DNA from: Smallanthus sonchifolius
Taxonomy: Eukaryota; Streptophyta; Magnoliopsida; Asterales; Asteraceae
Length of the DNA stretch: 64,000 nucleotides
Assembly: GCA_023525975.1 (NCBI GenBank)
Contig: CM042034.1
Span: forward strand, 63,423,279-63,487,278
Direction of reading: 5' to 3'
How positions within the stretch are numbered: the first letter of the stretch is position 1; each line of letters opens with the position of its first letter. The position numbers were made by a program, and so were the translations under genes. The notes below the pieces were generated by a model, which did no database searches, had not been told where the DNA came from, and saw only the letters and a program-made list of their open reading frames with translations. Below, in pieces: positions 55,968 to 64,000 of the stretch.

Positions 55968-57443
55968 TTATTCGGGATTGATCATACTAATCATTTTGAT
56001 CAGAAATTCAAACATGGTATGATCAAATGCTTTGGTAAAAAGATCAGCAAAATTATCATCTGTATGTACCTTTACCAGCTCAATCAACTTCTTATCTGCA
56101 TAATCACGAATAAAATGATATCTAATTTCAATGTGCTTTGTTTTACTGTGCTTAACAGGATTATTTGTAATAGACATTGTAGCATTATTATCAATAAACA
56201 TGGGGGTTCTTGTAAAATTCAAACCGTAGTCTCTTAATTGCTGTTGGATCTACAAGATCTGTGAACAACAACTTGCAGCAGCAATGTATTCTGCTTCGCA
56301 TGTTGAAATGGAGACCGTAGTTTTCTTTTTGCATTGCCAGGAAACTAGACGATTACCCAAGAACTGGCAACCACCTGTAGTATATTTCCTGTCCAAACAA
56401 CAACCACCAAAATCAGAATCAGTGTAAGCATTGAATTCAAAGTTAGAACCATGAGGAAACCATAATCCCAATCTTTGTTCTCCGTTTAGATAACGAAAGA
56501 TTCTCTTTACTGCAATCAAATGAGATTCTTTTGGTTTTGCTTGGAACCTGGAACAAATACACACAGCGAACATTATATCTGGCCTTGAAGCGGTTAAGTA
56601 CATGAGAGATCCAATCATTGCACGGTAGAGTCGGCAATCAACTTCTTTTCCATCTGGGTCAGAATTCAATTTATGGTTGACCGGAATCGGAGTATCATAT
56701 GGGGTACAGTCCTCAATCTTGAATCGGCTCAAGATGTCCTTTACATACTTGGACTGATGAATAAAGAAACCATCTTCCTTCTGATTAACTTGAAGACCTA
56801 GGAAAAATGATATCTCTCCCATAGCTGACATCTCAAACTTTGATTTCATAATACTCTCAAACTCTTTGCATAATTCTTTATTTGTAGAGCCAAAAATAAT
56901 ATCGTCTACATATATTTGTTCCAGTAGGTATTCTCCCCCTGTTTTCTTAATGAATAAAGTCGAGTCAATATGGCCACGAACAAAATCATTCTCTAGAAGA
57001 TGTGTAGACAATGTTTCATACCACGCTCGAGGAGCTTGATTAAGACCATAGAGAGCTTTATCAAGCTTGAAAACTTTGGACGGATTAATTGGATCTTCAA
57101 ACCCCGGCGGCTGACACACATAAACTTCCTCCTTGACTTTACCATATAAGAAAGCACTTTTTACATCTAATTGAAACACCTTAAAACCTTTGTAAGAAGC
57201 AAAAGCAAGAAACAACCTTATAGCTTCAAGCCTAGCAACAGGCGCATAAACCTCAGTGTAATCAATTCCCTCTTGTTGATTGAAACCTTGTACAACTAAT
57301 CTTGCCTTATTTCTCACCACAACACCGAGATCGTCTTTCTTGCATTTAAACACCCACTTCGTACCAAATGGATACACACCCTTTGGAAGATCTACAAGAT
57401 TCCAAACTTTAAGTTTGTCAAACTGAGCCAGTTCTTCCTGCAT
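55968..57443 (-). pseudogene. Copia C reverse transcriptase and RNase H
   Basis: The 397-codon frame 56250-57443 contains WVFKCKKDD, KARLVVQGF, DYTEVYAPVAR, LDVKSAFLYG, PPGFEDP, ALYGLNQAPRAWYE, YVDDIIFGS and the RNase H blocks TDSDFGG and CEAEYIA. After a single TGG-to-TAG change at about 56248 the same frame continues (IQQQLRDYGL, FIDNNATMS) to the NPE C-terminus at 55968. Another stop (TGG-to-TGA type) precedes the RT at about 57450. Otherwise well preserved. Confidence 0.92.
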
Positions 57444-57452
57444 GGCCTCTAT

Positions 57453-57866
57453 TCAATTGTTATCACTTAACGCCATTTCGACATTCTTTGGTTTGACCTG
57501 AGAAATAAAACAGGAATGTGAGGATACATCAAAAACACCAGTATCTTTAAAAACTATATACAAGCAAGTGTTATCAAAAGTAGAACGAGTTTGCACTCCA
57601 TCATGCAAATCCCCAATGATATTTGAAATCGGATGAGCTTTGAGTTCATTGATTGATGCAACCCCAGGAACTGGAAACACATCAACTTGAGTTATATCAG
57701 ATTGATAAGACAGATCTTGATTAACTGGTATCCCCGAGTCCAGATTTGTGGGAATCTCCCCCTGATCCTGTGATAAATTAGAAGGTTCATCAACTATCAA
57801 CGGATCAGCAGAAGAATCTTGGAAAATAACATTTTCATCTTCACTATCAGACTCTTGTGCTCCCAA
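57453..57866 (-). pseudogene. Copia C integrase-RT linker
   Basis: Acidic/Ser-rich linker in the same frame as RT (QESDSEDENVIFQDSSADPL, ending VKPNVEMALSDNN in broken form). It corresponds to the 150-residue linker of Copia A. Confidence 0.65.
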
Positions 57867-57998
57867 ACAAGAAGCAGCATTAGAATCCGGAGCAGATGTA
57901 AAAGGAACAGATGAATGTGGAACTGCAGTCGGTAGAAAACACTATTTTGTGCATCTTGACAAGAGTCATATAAAACAGCAGCTTTCGCAGGAGAAATA

Positions 57999-59114
57999 TC
58001 AGAAGGTAAATGAAAAAGACTTGAATAAATTCTCATAATCAAAAGCCCAGTCTGGTCCAATTTCCATTTGAGGTAACGACCGATTAGAACAGTCAATATG
58101 AAACCATTCTTCAACTTGGCGAGTCTCTTTGTTATAAACCCTCTTGGTAGTAGAATTAGCAACATACCCCAGAAATATCCCTTCAATTGCCTTAGCGCTG
58201 GACTTGGTTGGGACATCGCGAACTTTCAAAAGGGTGTATGGATTACCAAAAGGTAGTAAATATTCCAGATTCGGCCTACGATTATTAAGCAACTCATAGC
58301 ACGTCTTGTTTTGTCGCTTAACGGTCAAGACTCGGTTCAAAACATGACACGCGGTATTTACAGCCTCAGCCCAAAAAGTTACTTGAAGCTTAGAATCAGC
58401 AAGCATCGTACGTGCAGTTTCAACTAAAGTCCTGTTCTTATGTTCAGCAACACCATTTTCTTGAGGTACATATGGCGCACTAAATTCATGATGAATTCCC
58501 TTATGAAGACAGAATAACCCCATTTTGCTATTCTTAAATTCACTGTCATTGTCACTCCTAATTCTTCTGACTTTCTGTTTGAACAAATTCTCAAAACCCA
58601 GGATTAAGAATTGTACCAACTCTGTGGTTTCGGCTTTAGAAGCAAGGAACTTAACCCATGAAAATCTATAGAAACCATCTGTTACCACCAGACAGTAAGA
58701 TTTACCTCCAATGCTCCTGATACTAATTGGTCCAAACAAATCCATATGTAGTAGCTCCAAAGGAGTTACAATAGAATTCTTTGTCTTAGATTTGTGAGAC
58801 TTCTTGTGTTGTTTCCCTTTCTTGCAAGGAATACAGTCATCAGGAACTGAAAATTTCATTTTCGGAACACCAAAAACCAGATCATTCTTCACAAGATAAT
58901 TCATTTTCGGAACACCAATAACCCAAGCCATTATGGTCTTGGGTCGTCCAAATGGATCAAAATAAACAACTTCAAGTAATTCACTATCAGCATTGTCATC
59001 AACCTTTGGAACATAAGATTTATGATTAGACCTTTTCAAAGAAGTCATAATATGATTTGTTGGAAAAACATTATTAGATTTAAGATTATCAGATTCAGGT
59101 ATTTCCAAAAACAA
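57999..59114 (-). CDS. Copia C integrase
   Basis: A 371-codon frame. The N-terminal part is a fusion (YFDPFGRPKTIMAWV joined to GVPKMNYLVKNDLVFG) left by the protease deletion. It includes CIPCKKGK (Cys pair of the HHCC domain), LELLHMDLFGPI, VVTDGFYRFSWV, RRIRSDNDSEF, APYVPQENGVAEHKNRTL and the WAEAVNTACHVLNRV block. All three catalytic positions D, D and E are present, but its HHCC His pair is gone. Confidence 0.9.
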   Translation of the reverse strand: MFLEIPESDNLKSNNVFPTNHIMTSLKRSNHKSYVPKVDDNADSELLEVVYFDPFGRPKTIMAWVIGVPKMNYLVKNDLVFGVPKMKFSVPDDCIPCKKGKQHKKSHKSKTKNSIVTPLELLHMDLFGPISIRSIGGKSYCLVVTDGFYRFSWVKFLASKAETTELVQFLILGFENLFKQKVRRIRSDNDSEFKNSKMGLFCLHKGIHHEFSAPYVPQENGVAEHKNRTLVETARTMLADSKLQVTFWAEAVNTACHVLNRVLTVKRQNKTCYELLNNRRPNLEYLLPFGNPYTLLKVRDVPTKSSAKAIEGIFLGYVANSTTKRVYNKETRQVEEWFHIDCSNRSLPQMEIGPDWAFDYENLFKSFSFTF

Positions 59115-59116
59115 TT

Positions 59117-60000
59117 TTAGTTTTCTGTTACGTCATCTTCGTTGTGGTCTAGAAAGTTTGACCTCAGGTTGAGACTCTTTTTGAATTCCAACATATGGAA
59201 TCTCAAACTTCTTTTGAACAACAACAGGTTTAAAAATACGCTTATCATGTTGCTTAAATCCCGAATATTTAGCAAATGATTGACAAGGCATATTCTTTTC
59301 AACACTACACTTAGGCTTTTCCCCAGTTTGTCTTTTCAGAATCGTCACTACTTATTTTTGTGAGGGATCACACTTTAATTTGCCTTGATTCTTATAAGGA
59401 CAGTGAATCAGAATATGACCAGCCTCATTACAATGAAAACAAACTCTTCTATCTTGATGAATTATGATATAAGGAGTTTTTTTTTAATTTGATGACCCGT
59501 CTGATGAACAAGCTGTAGAAGATTTTTCTGAACAATTGACTGACTTCTTTGGAACAAAAACTTGTTTAGTCACCGTCGATGAATTCTTCTTCTGATAACC
59601 AGCAGCAACAAATCCACTTGATTGTAGCATTTTTGAAAGATTAGGTTGAACAACTTTCACCTCATCCGGTTCTGTCAAAATGCATCTATCAAGGGTAACA
59701 TTCTTCACTATTTTTGGTTCATCAAATTGCACTTCCTTTGGAATGCCTTCAACCTTATTATCATCAAGCACCTCATCCTCAGAATTAGAATCATAGATCA
59801 TATCTTCACCAGTTACTGGATTCACCTTCAACACTGTCTTCGGATCAATTTCCTCTTATTGAATAATCTCTGGTTCAACCACATAATTTTCATTGAATGG
59901 TGGAACAAATCCAATTCCAGCAACCCTAACACGAACAAACATCACCAAAACTCATCATTTCTCACAGATTAGAAGGAATTTGAAGAAATTGAACTGTAGG
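59117..60000 (-). pseudogene. Copia C gag remnant / gag-pol linker
   Basis: Frames at 59133-59348 and 59484-59834 correspond to the gag C-terminal linker of Copia A (CILTEPDEVKVVQPNLSKML compares with CILTEPDIIETNDKLKVML). The CCHC region (about 59400-59460, VCFHCNEAGHILIHC) survives. Only about 200 bp separate this from the primer site, so the capsid part of gag is deleted. Confidence 0.7.
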
Positions 60001-60195
60001 ATTTAGTATTTTATGAATTAGAACACTTCTATCGGATTAATTTCATCAAAATCAACTTCAAATCCATGAATTCAGCAGTAAAATCAGTTTCAAGAACTTG
60101 AAAACTCCATGGATACAAAAATGCTCAATTTCTTGTCAAATTGTACACAAAAACGTCTCTGATCACCAAGAATCAAACGTAAATCACGAGCAAAA

Positions 60196-60207
60196 GCTCT
60201 GATACCA
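60196..60207 (-). other. Primer binding site, Copia C
   Basis: TGGTATCAGAGC on the minus strand, two bases from the LTR end. Confidence 0.92.
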
Positions 60208-60384
60208 CTTGTAGGTCCACATGACTCATCTTAGATCGATCTCGTGACAGGATGTATCGTTAACGCGGAGTGCGGAATCCTTCGTGTTAACGTATGTATA
60301 CAATCGACAATAGAAACAGCAGGTAAATAAACTTTCTCTTTTATATCACCAAACAGAGTTTACAAAATACTTGATCGTTCAATC

Positions 60385-60794
60385 ATTCTTGTCACACCCC
60401 AACCGACGGCGGATTATACGTCGGGGCGGACGCGGTTGTTCAACAGCACAAGGTTGACTATTAAAGTTTCAATAATAATAGATTCAAAGGTTCAATACAA
60501 AGGAAATAACAAGTATACAACATTTATTTAATAAGTAGTCTAGGTACAAAGCGTCCTATGTGATCACAAATAAGTCTCACGATGTAGAACCTGAAACATG
60601 TGAAAGAATCTGTCAACTACAAAATAGTTGGTGAGATACAAAGGTTTTGACACAGTTTAACAAGTATTTGAGAAGAATTACAATTCACTATGATATATGC
60701 ATTCTATAATGTAAGTATGAGAACAAGTATCTTAAACATTGTGCACTTCAACCCTCCAACCAAGTATCTTAAAATTCTCGGATATTACAGTTCT
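60385..60794 (-). mobile_element. Miniature LTR (400 bp) of the LARD family
   Basis: 60390-60789 begins TGTCACACCCCAACC and ends GATATTACA, flanked by ATTCT and GTTCT (one mismatch; the 3' LTR has the unmutated GTTCT). On the minus strand it has the first ~10 bases of the LARD LTR joined to its last ~385 bases. U3, TATA, tRNA-like module and AT-rich tract are absent. Confidence 0.88.
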
Positions 60795-60855
60795 TTCACA
60801 TGTATTCTAAACAGACTCCGTAAACTCTATATTTATAGACACATGTTCTGCAATA

Positions 60856-60943
60856 GGCGAACTTAACAAATTCGCTTCAAAGATGCTTAGGTGAACTTAA
60901 CAAGTTCGCCTCTACTAGACCAGGCGAACTTATCAAGTTCGCC
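60856..60943 (-). repeat. Palindrome array B4 in Copia C 5' LTR
   Basis: Units at 60856, 60890 and 60923, identical in layout to the 3' LTR array, ending 18 bp before the TATA box at 60828-60837. Confidence 0.9.
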
Positions 60944-61062
60944 TCTAGCAGAACTTGTATTTATACTTAGACAAATCTAAACAATTACATATAAAACATA
61001 AAGACAATAAGACCGAAACTATTACAAAGCTTTTGTCATTCAATATATGTCCTAACACATCA

Positions 61063-62188
61063 CTGATGGGTTGCCTTTACAAACTGAATTAGGCATCGGT
61101 CCTGCCCGAATGGTGATTGAATACAGACACGACGAACAATACTTGCTAAATAAACCTCACAACAAACCCGCAACATTAAACTTACACAAGATACAGACTC
61201 AAATAAAATAAAAGACTCGACTGACTCTAGGATAGAATGCAAGGACATGCACTAGTTGGGTAGCAAACACATTGACATGAACGCCACGGTAAGGTGGATC
61301 ATCGGATCGAATGGTTTATGAGTTTCCCATGGTCATGGTCATGGTCGGTGAATGAAATGATGAATGATGGATGATGTAGGCGGTGGTAATATTAGGAATG
61401 ACAAGGATGGGTGAATATCACAGATGATAGAGGGTGATGATGGTATAATAGTAATGGTTGTGATGGTGGTGATTAATGGTGGATGATATGGGTAACCATG
61501 GGAAACAAGGCAAATAGGGCAAATCCAGGGGGTTCTCGCATACCACGAGAGAATGGGACACTCTTCGCGTACCGCGAGGAGTCAAATGTTACCCGACATT
61601 TTAATTTTGTCCCTCGCGTACCGCGAGGGACGACCTTTCCCTTCTCGCGTACCGTGAGGAGCACTTGGTAACAGAAAGTTAAGGGGGTTTTTATACTCAG
61701 CCAAATTTTCACCCCTCAAACTTTTTCCACCCCAAATTCTTTTAAAACATGTTTCAAGCATAAAAAAATTGTAGAAATACCTGGAACTTCGTTCCCCATG
61801 ATTTTCCTCACCGAATCGATTGTGAATCCCTGCAAGACACGACACACACAAAACACAGTACCGAAAAACACATAAAAGCCACAAACTCACATCAAAGAAC
61901 GCATATAAACTTTACATCCAGGGCACTTGCCCGAAATTCAAGCAAGCCTATCAGGAGGCTTCTCTTTGATCCTAACCAGAACCGTCATCATCCTACGTGG
62001 TCTACCTGTCCTCCACATTACCGACGACTTCACATACTACCAACTGGACTTTTATCACTCATGTCCTTCCACCACAGCTTATACCTACCCGGTCCGAAGA
62101 TAATATGCCACGTATATTCAAGTAATTTGTCACCCCTAGACTTCCCCACACTTGGGGTTTGCACTACCCTCAACCTAGATGAATCTAT
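61063..62188 (-). other. Gypsy J 3' untranslated region, right of Copia C
   Basis: Non-coding and colinear with 17050-18366 of H. It carries the palindrome array 61531-61661 and the motif CCCCACACTTGGGG near 62147. Confidence 0.7.
61531..61661 (-). repeat. Four-unit palindrome array (C type), Gypsy J
   Basis: Centres at 61542, 61571, 61620 and 61651 (29, 49, 31 bp). The third unit, CCCTCGCGTACCGCGAGGG, is a perfect palindrome around TAC. Confidence 0.9.
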
Positions 62189-63221
62189 TTAAGCACGGAT
62201 TCTTTTACGGGATGGCCTAGACATAGGGGAACTAGGGTTTGGTTTAACCGCTCTCCCCTCAGAACGCACAATGGTGATGGGAAATGGCTCAGTAATGGAA
62301 TCTCCTATATGCGTGACCTCTAAATCTTCACTAGGATCTTCAGGAACTTCATCACTCTCCTCAGTCATCCACACACTTGGGGGTTTACCTATTATCTCAT
62401 CTAACTCTGACATCATCTCCAGCAGATCATCATGCATCTCGTCGTCGTATTCATTCGACTCGTCTAATAACTTCTCCAACTCCAACGCCCAATCAGATGG
62501 TTTTTCTAAATTCGGGGCGGGCTCACCTACTTCTATTTCCGGATCAGAGTCCTGATGATAGTCCATGAAAGCATAAAGCATGTACATGGAGTGGCTATGC
62601 TCGCCAACATCCTTCGTGGACTTAGTGGCATCAAATGTATCTGACTCATCCCCCACACGAAGTGTGAGCTTTCCGTCAAAGACATCGATCAATGCCTTGG
62701 TGGTGTGCAAGAACGGACGCCCAAGGATGAGTGGGACTCTATCATCCACTTCCATATCTAGAATAAGGAAATCCACAGGGAAGACAAACTTGCCTACTTT
62801 CACTAGAAGATTTTCCAAAATTCCCCATGGACACTTGACTGAACGGTCAGCCAAGGATAGGCTCATGCACGTCGGCTGTGGTTCACCAAGGTCCAGCTGC
62901 TTGTATAAAGAATAGGGCATCAGATTGATGCTAGCACCTAGGTTAGCCAACACGTGGTGCAAGGGCAAACTGCCTAGGAGACACGGGATCTTGAAACGAC
63001 CCGCATCTCCCAGTTTCTCTGGCAGCTTGTTCTGCACCACTACAGAGCATTGCTCATTAAGTGAGACTTTTGAGACCTCCTCGAGCTTCTTCTTGTTGGA
63101 AAGAAGATCTTTTAGGAACTTTCCATACTTAGGCATACGATGGAGGGTCTCTATCAGTGGGAGATTGACCTTGAGTTGTTTAAACATATCAAGGAAGTGA
63201 CCGTATTCCCTAGCTTGTGTA
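62189..63221 (-). CDS. Gypsy J gag C-terminus and aspartic protease
   Basis: An uninterrupted frame of more than 332 codons, open to the TRIM insertion at 63222. It has LPLIETLHRMPKYGKFLKDLL, LPEKLGDAGRFKIPCLLG, the protease with NLGASINLMPYSLYKQLDLG, VGKFVFPVDFLILDME and LILGRPFLHTTKALIDV. An acidic tail and a basic C-terminus (SRPSRKRIRA) follow. The usual active-site DLGAS reads NLGAS, so the catalytic Asp is lost. It ends in a stop with no RT downstream. The gag N-terminus lies beyond the TRIM cluster. Confidence 0.88.
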
Positions 63222-63413
63222 TGTAATATCCCACATCGTTGAGGGGGAGAACGAAGCCTTTTTTATAAGAGGGTGGATACCTTCTCTATCAAGACGCGTT
63301 TTGCCTGGGCGAGCAACTAGTCGGGTGAAAAACAAAACCGTGAGTTCCTGGAAGGGCAACCCATTGGGGGCAAAGAGGACAATATCTTGGAACGGTTTGC
63401 TTGGGCTGTTACA
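63222..63413 (+). repeat. TRIM LTR 1 (TGTAATATCCCAC type)
   Basis: 192 bp, TGTAATATCCCACATCG...GGGCTGTTACA, followed by a tRNA-Met primer site at 63416. A widespread plant TRIM type. It inserted into Gypsy J gag. Confidence 0.82.
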
Positions 63414-63415
63414 AA

Positions 63416-63428
63416 TGGTATCAGAGCC
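63416..63428 (+). other. Primer binding site, TRIM 1
   Basis: TGGTATCAGAGCC two bases after the LTR. Confidence 0.85.
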
Positions 63429-63500
63429 ACTCCCGTTCTGTTCTGTTTATTATAGTGGGGAAAACCTCATCAAGGACGATGAGTCCCAATAGGGGGTATT

Positions 63501-63772
63501 TGTAACACCTTAGGCAAATCCCATATCGTTCTGTTCTGTCCACGGGAGAGATGCTGGGTTAATAAGGAATGCACCACCTCAAATACCACAACGCGTTTTG
63601 GGGCTTAATATAGTGGATGAGAGGATAACTCCACAATTAAGCGTGCTCGGGTGGGAGCAATCCAGGGATGGGTGACCCTGTGAAGTTTTCACCCGAGCAA
63701 CCAAAAACAAATCCGTGAGCTCATAGGGGGCAAAGCGGACAATATTGTTGGTACGAGAGGTCGGATGTTACA
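63501..63772 (+). repeat. Cassandra-like TRIM LTR with 5S rRNA-derived promoter
   Basis: 272 bp, TGTAACACC...GGATGTTACA, preceded by the purine tract AGGGGGTATT and followed by a tRNA-Met primer site at 63775-63786. 63638-63677 resembles the plant 5S rRNA internal promoter: TTAAGCGTGCTCGGG (A box) and GGATGGGTGACC (C box). A 5S domain in a TRIM LTR is the defining feature of Cassandra. Confidence 0.85.
63638..63677 (+). promoter_or_regulatory. 5S rRNA-like pol III internal promoter
   Basis: A-box-like TTAAGCGTGCTCGGG at 63638 and C-box GGATGGGTGACC at 63666-63677, with 5S-like spacing. The 5' part of 5S rRNA is not retained. Confidence 0.85.
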
Positions 63773-63774
63773 AA

Positions 63775-63786
63775 TGGTATCAGAGC
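63775..63786 (+). other. Primer binding site, Cassandra-like TRIM
   Basis: TGGTATCAGAGC two bases after the LTR end. Confidence 0.85.
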
Positions 63787-63841
63787 TAGGGGCCAGACTG
63801 GTGTGCCAGCGAAGACGCTGGGCTCCGTAAGGGGGGTGGAT

Positions 63842-64000
63842 TATAATATCCCACATCATTGAGGGGGAGGGGGGACGAATCCTTCTTTATAAGGGGGTGG
63901 ATACCTTCTCTATCAAGACGCGTTTTGCCTGGGCGAGCAACTTGTCGGGTGAAAAACAAAACCGTGAGTTCCTGGACGGGCAACCCATCAGGGGCAAAGC
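63842..64000 (+). repeat. TRIM LTR 3, partial, runs off window
   Basis: TATAATATCCCACATCATTGAGGG, read in two halves, matches TRIM LTR 1 with TG changed to TA. It is preceded by the purine tract AAGGGGGGTGGA. The LTR is cut by the window end. Confidence 0.8.

Larger units (their letters stand above)
60210..61057 (-). repeat. 5' LTR of Copia C, with insertion
   Basis: 443 bp of LTR plus a 400-bp insertion and its duplicated 5-mer. It starts TGTTAGGACATATATTG on the minus strand. Confidence 0.9.
50326..61062 (-). mobile_element. SIRE-like Copia retrotransposon C
   Basis: Complete ends with duplications CATCA (50326-50330 and 61058-61062). Minus-strand order is 5' LTR 60210-61057 (with a 400 bp insertion), tRNA-Met primer site, a short gag remnant, integrase, RT-RNase H, spacer, long third ORF and 3' LTR 50331-50774. 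The gag core and the protease are missing by deletion. The structure parallels Copia A, but sequence divergence and a different palindrome type show it is a separate family. Confidence 0.92.

Noticed and set aside
63638..63677. 5S rRNA gene
   Set aside because: Only the internal promoter part matches. It lies between TRIM termini with a primer site, which is the Cassandra arrangement.

Overview
This is a stretch of plant nuclear heterochromatin made almost wholly of LTR retrotransposons nested in one another. I found no host gene, tRNA, rRNA or organellar gene. Plant-type tRNA-Met primer sites, SIRE-like Copia elements with a third ORF, gag-pro-only Gypsy elements and Cassandra/TRIM-type mini-elements all point to a flowering plant. 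The style of the Copia third ORF recalls Asteraceae, but that is recall and not a search result.

Layout. (1) 1-11646: SIRE-like Copia element 'A', minus strand, with 5' LTR, gag, protease, integrase, RT-RNase H and a third ORF running off the left edge. It sits inside (2) Copia element 'B', minus strand, of which 5' LTR, gag and protease remain (11647-15889). B lies in (3) a minus-strand Gypsy remnant 'H' (15890-19713), whose gag is interrupted by (4) a plus-strand gag-pro Gypsy 'D' (19714 to about 34150). D is split by (5) a complete 10.2 kb coding-less LTR element (LARD type, 21469-31650, target duplication ACAGT). (6) A minus-strand Gypsy 'E' (34151-34286 and 44220-49160) is split by (7) plus-strand Gypsy 'F' (34287-44214, duplication GCTGC). 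The 5' LTR of F carries (8) a solo LTR 'G' (35098-37054, duplication TGTTG). E shares its LTR (47453-49160) with (9) a tandem minus-strand Gypsy 'J' (49161-50330 and 61063-63221). J is split by (10) SIRE-like Copia 'C' (50331-61057, duplication CATCA), whose 5' LTR holds (11) a 400 bp miniature LTR. (12) From 63222 to the end lies a TRIM cluster that includes a Cassandra-like LTR with a 5S-rRNA-derived promoter.

Two themes cut across these elements. First, nearly every family carries its own array of short, regularly spaced palindromes, in the LTR and often again in untranslated regions. Periods and copy geometry are conserved while the palindrome sequence is family-specific. In three families the array ends about 17-18 bp before a TATA box. 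Second, both SIRE-like Copia elements have a long third ORF after pol. Its ATG lies at or a few bases after a strong 3' splice-site-like sequence. In element A an internal TATA box with its own palindrome array lies about 745 bp upstream, repeating the LTR-to-gag layout.

All Gypsy copies here encode gag and protease at most. No Gypsy RT, RNase H or integrase was found, so they would depend on enzymes supplied in trans. Most reading frames carry stops or frameshifts, so the region is largely decayed, although the LARD is comparatively young: its LTRs are nearly identical and its target duplication is perfect.
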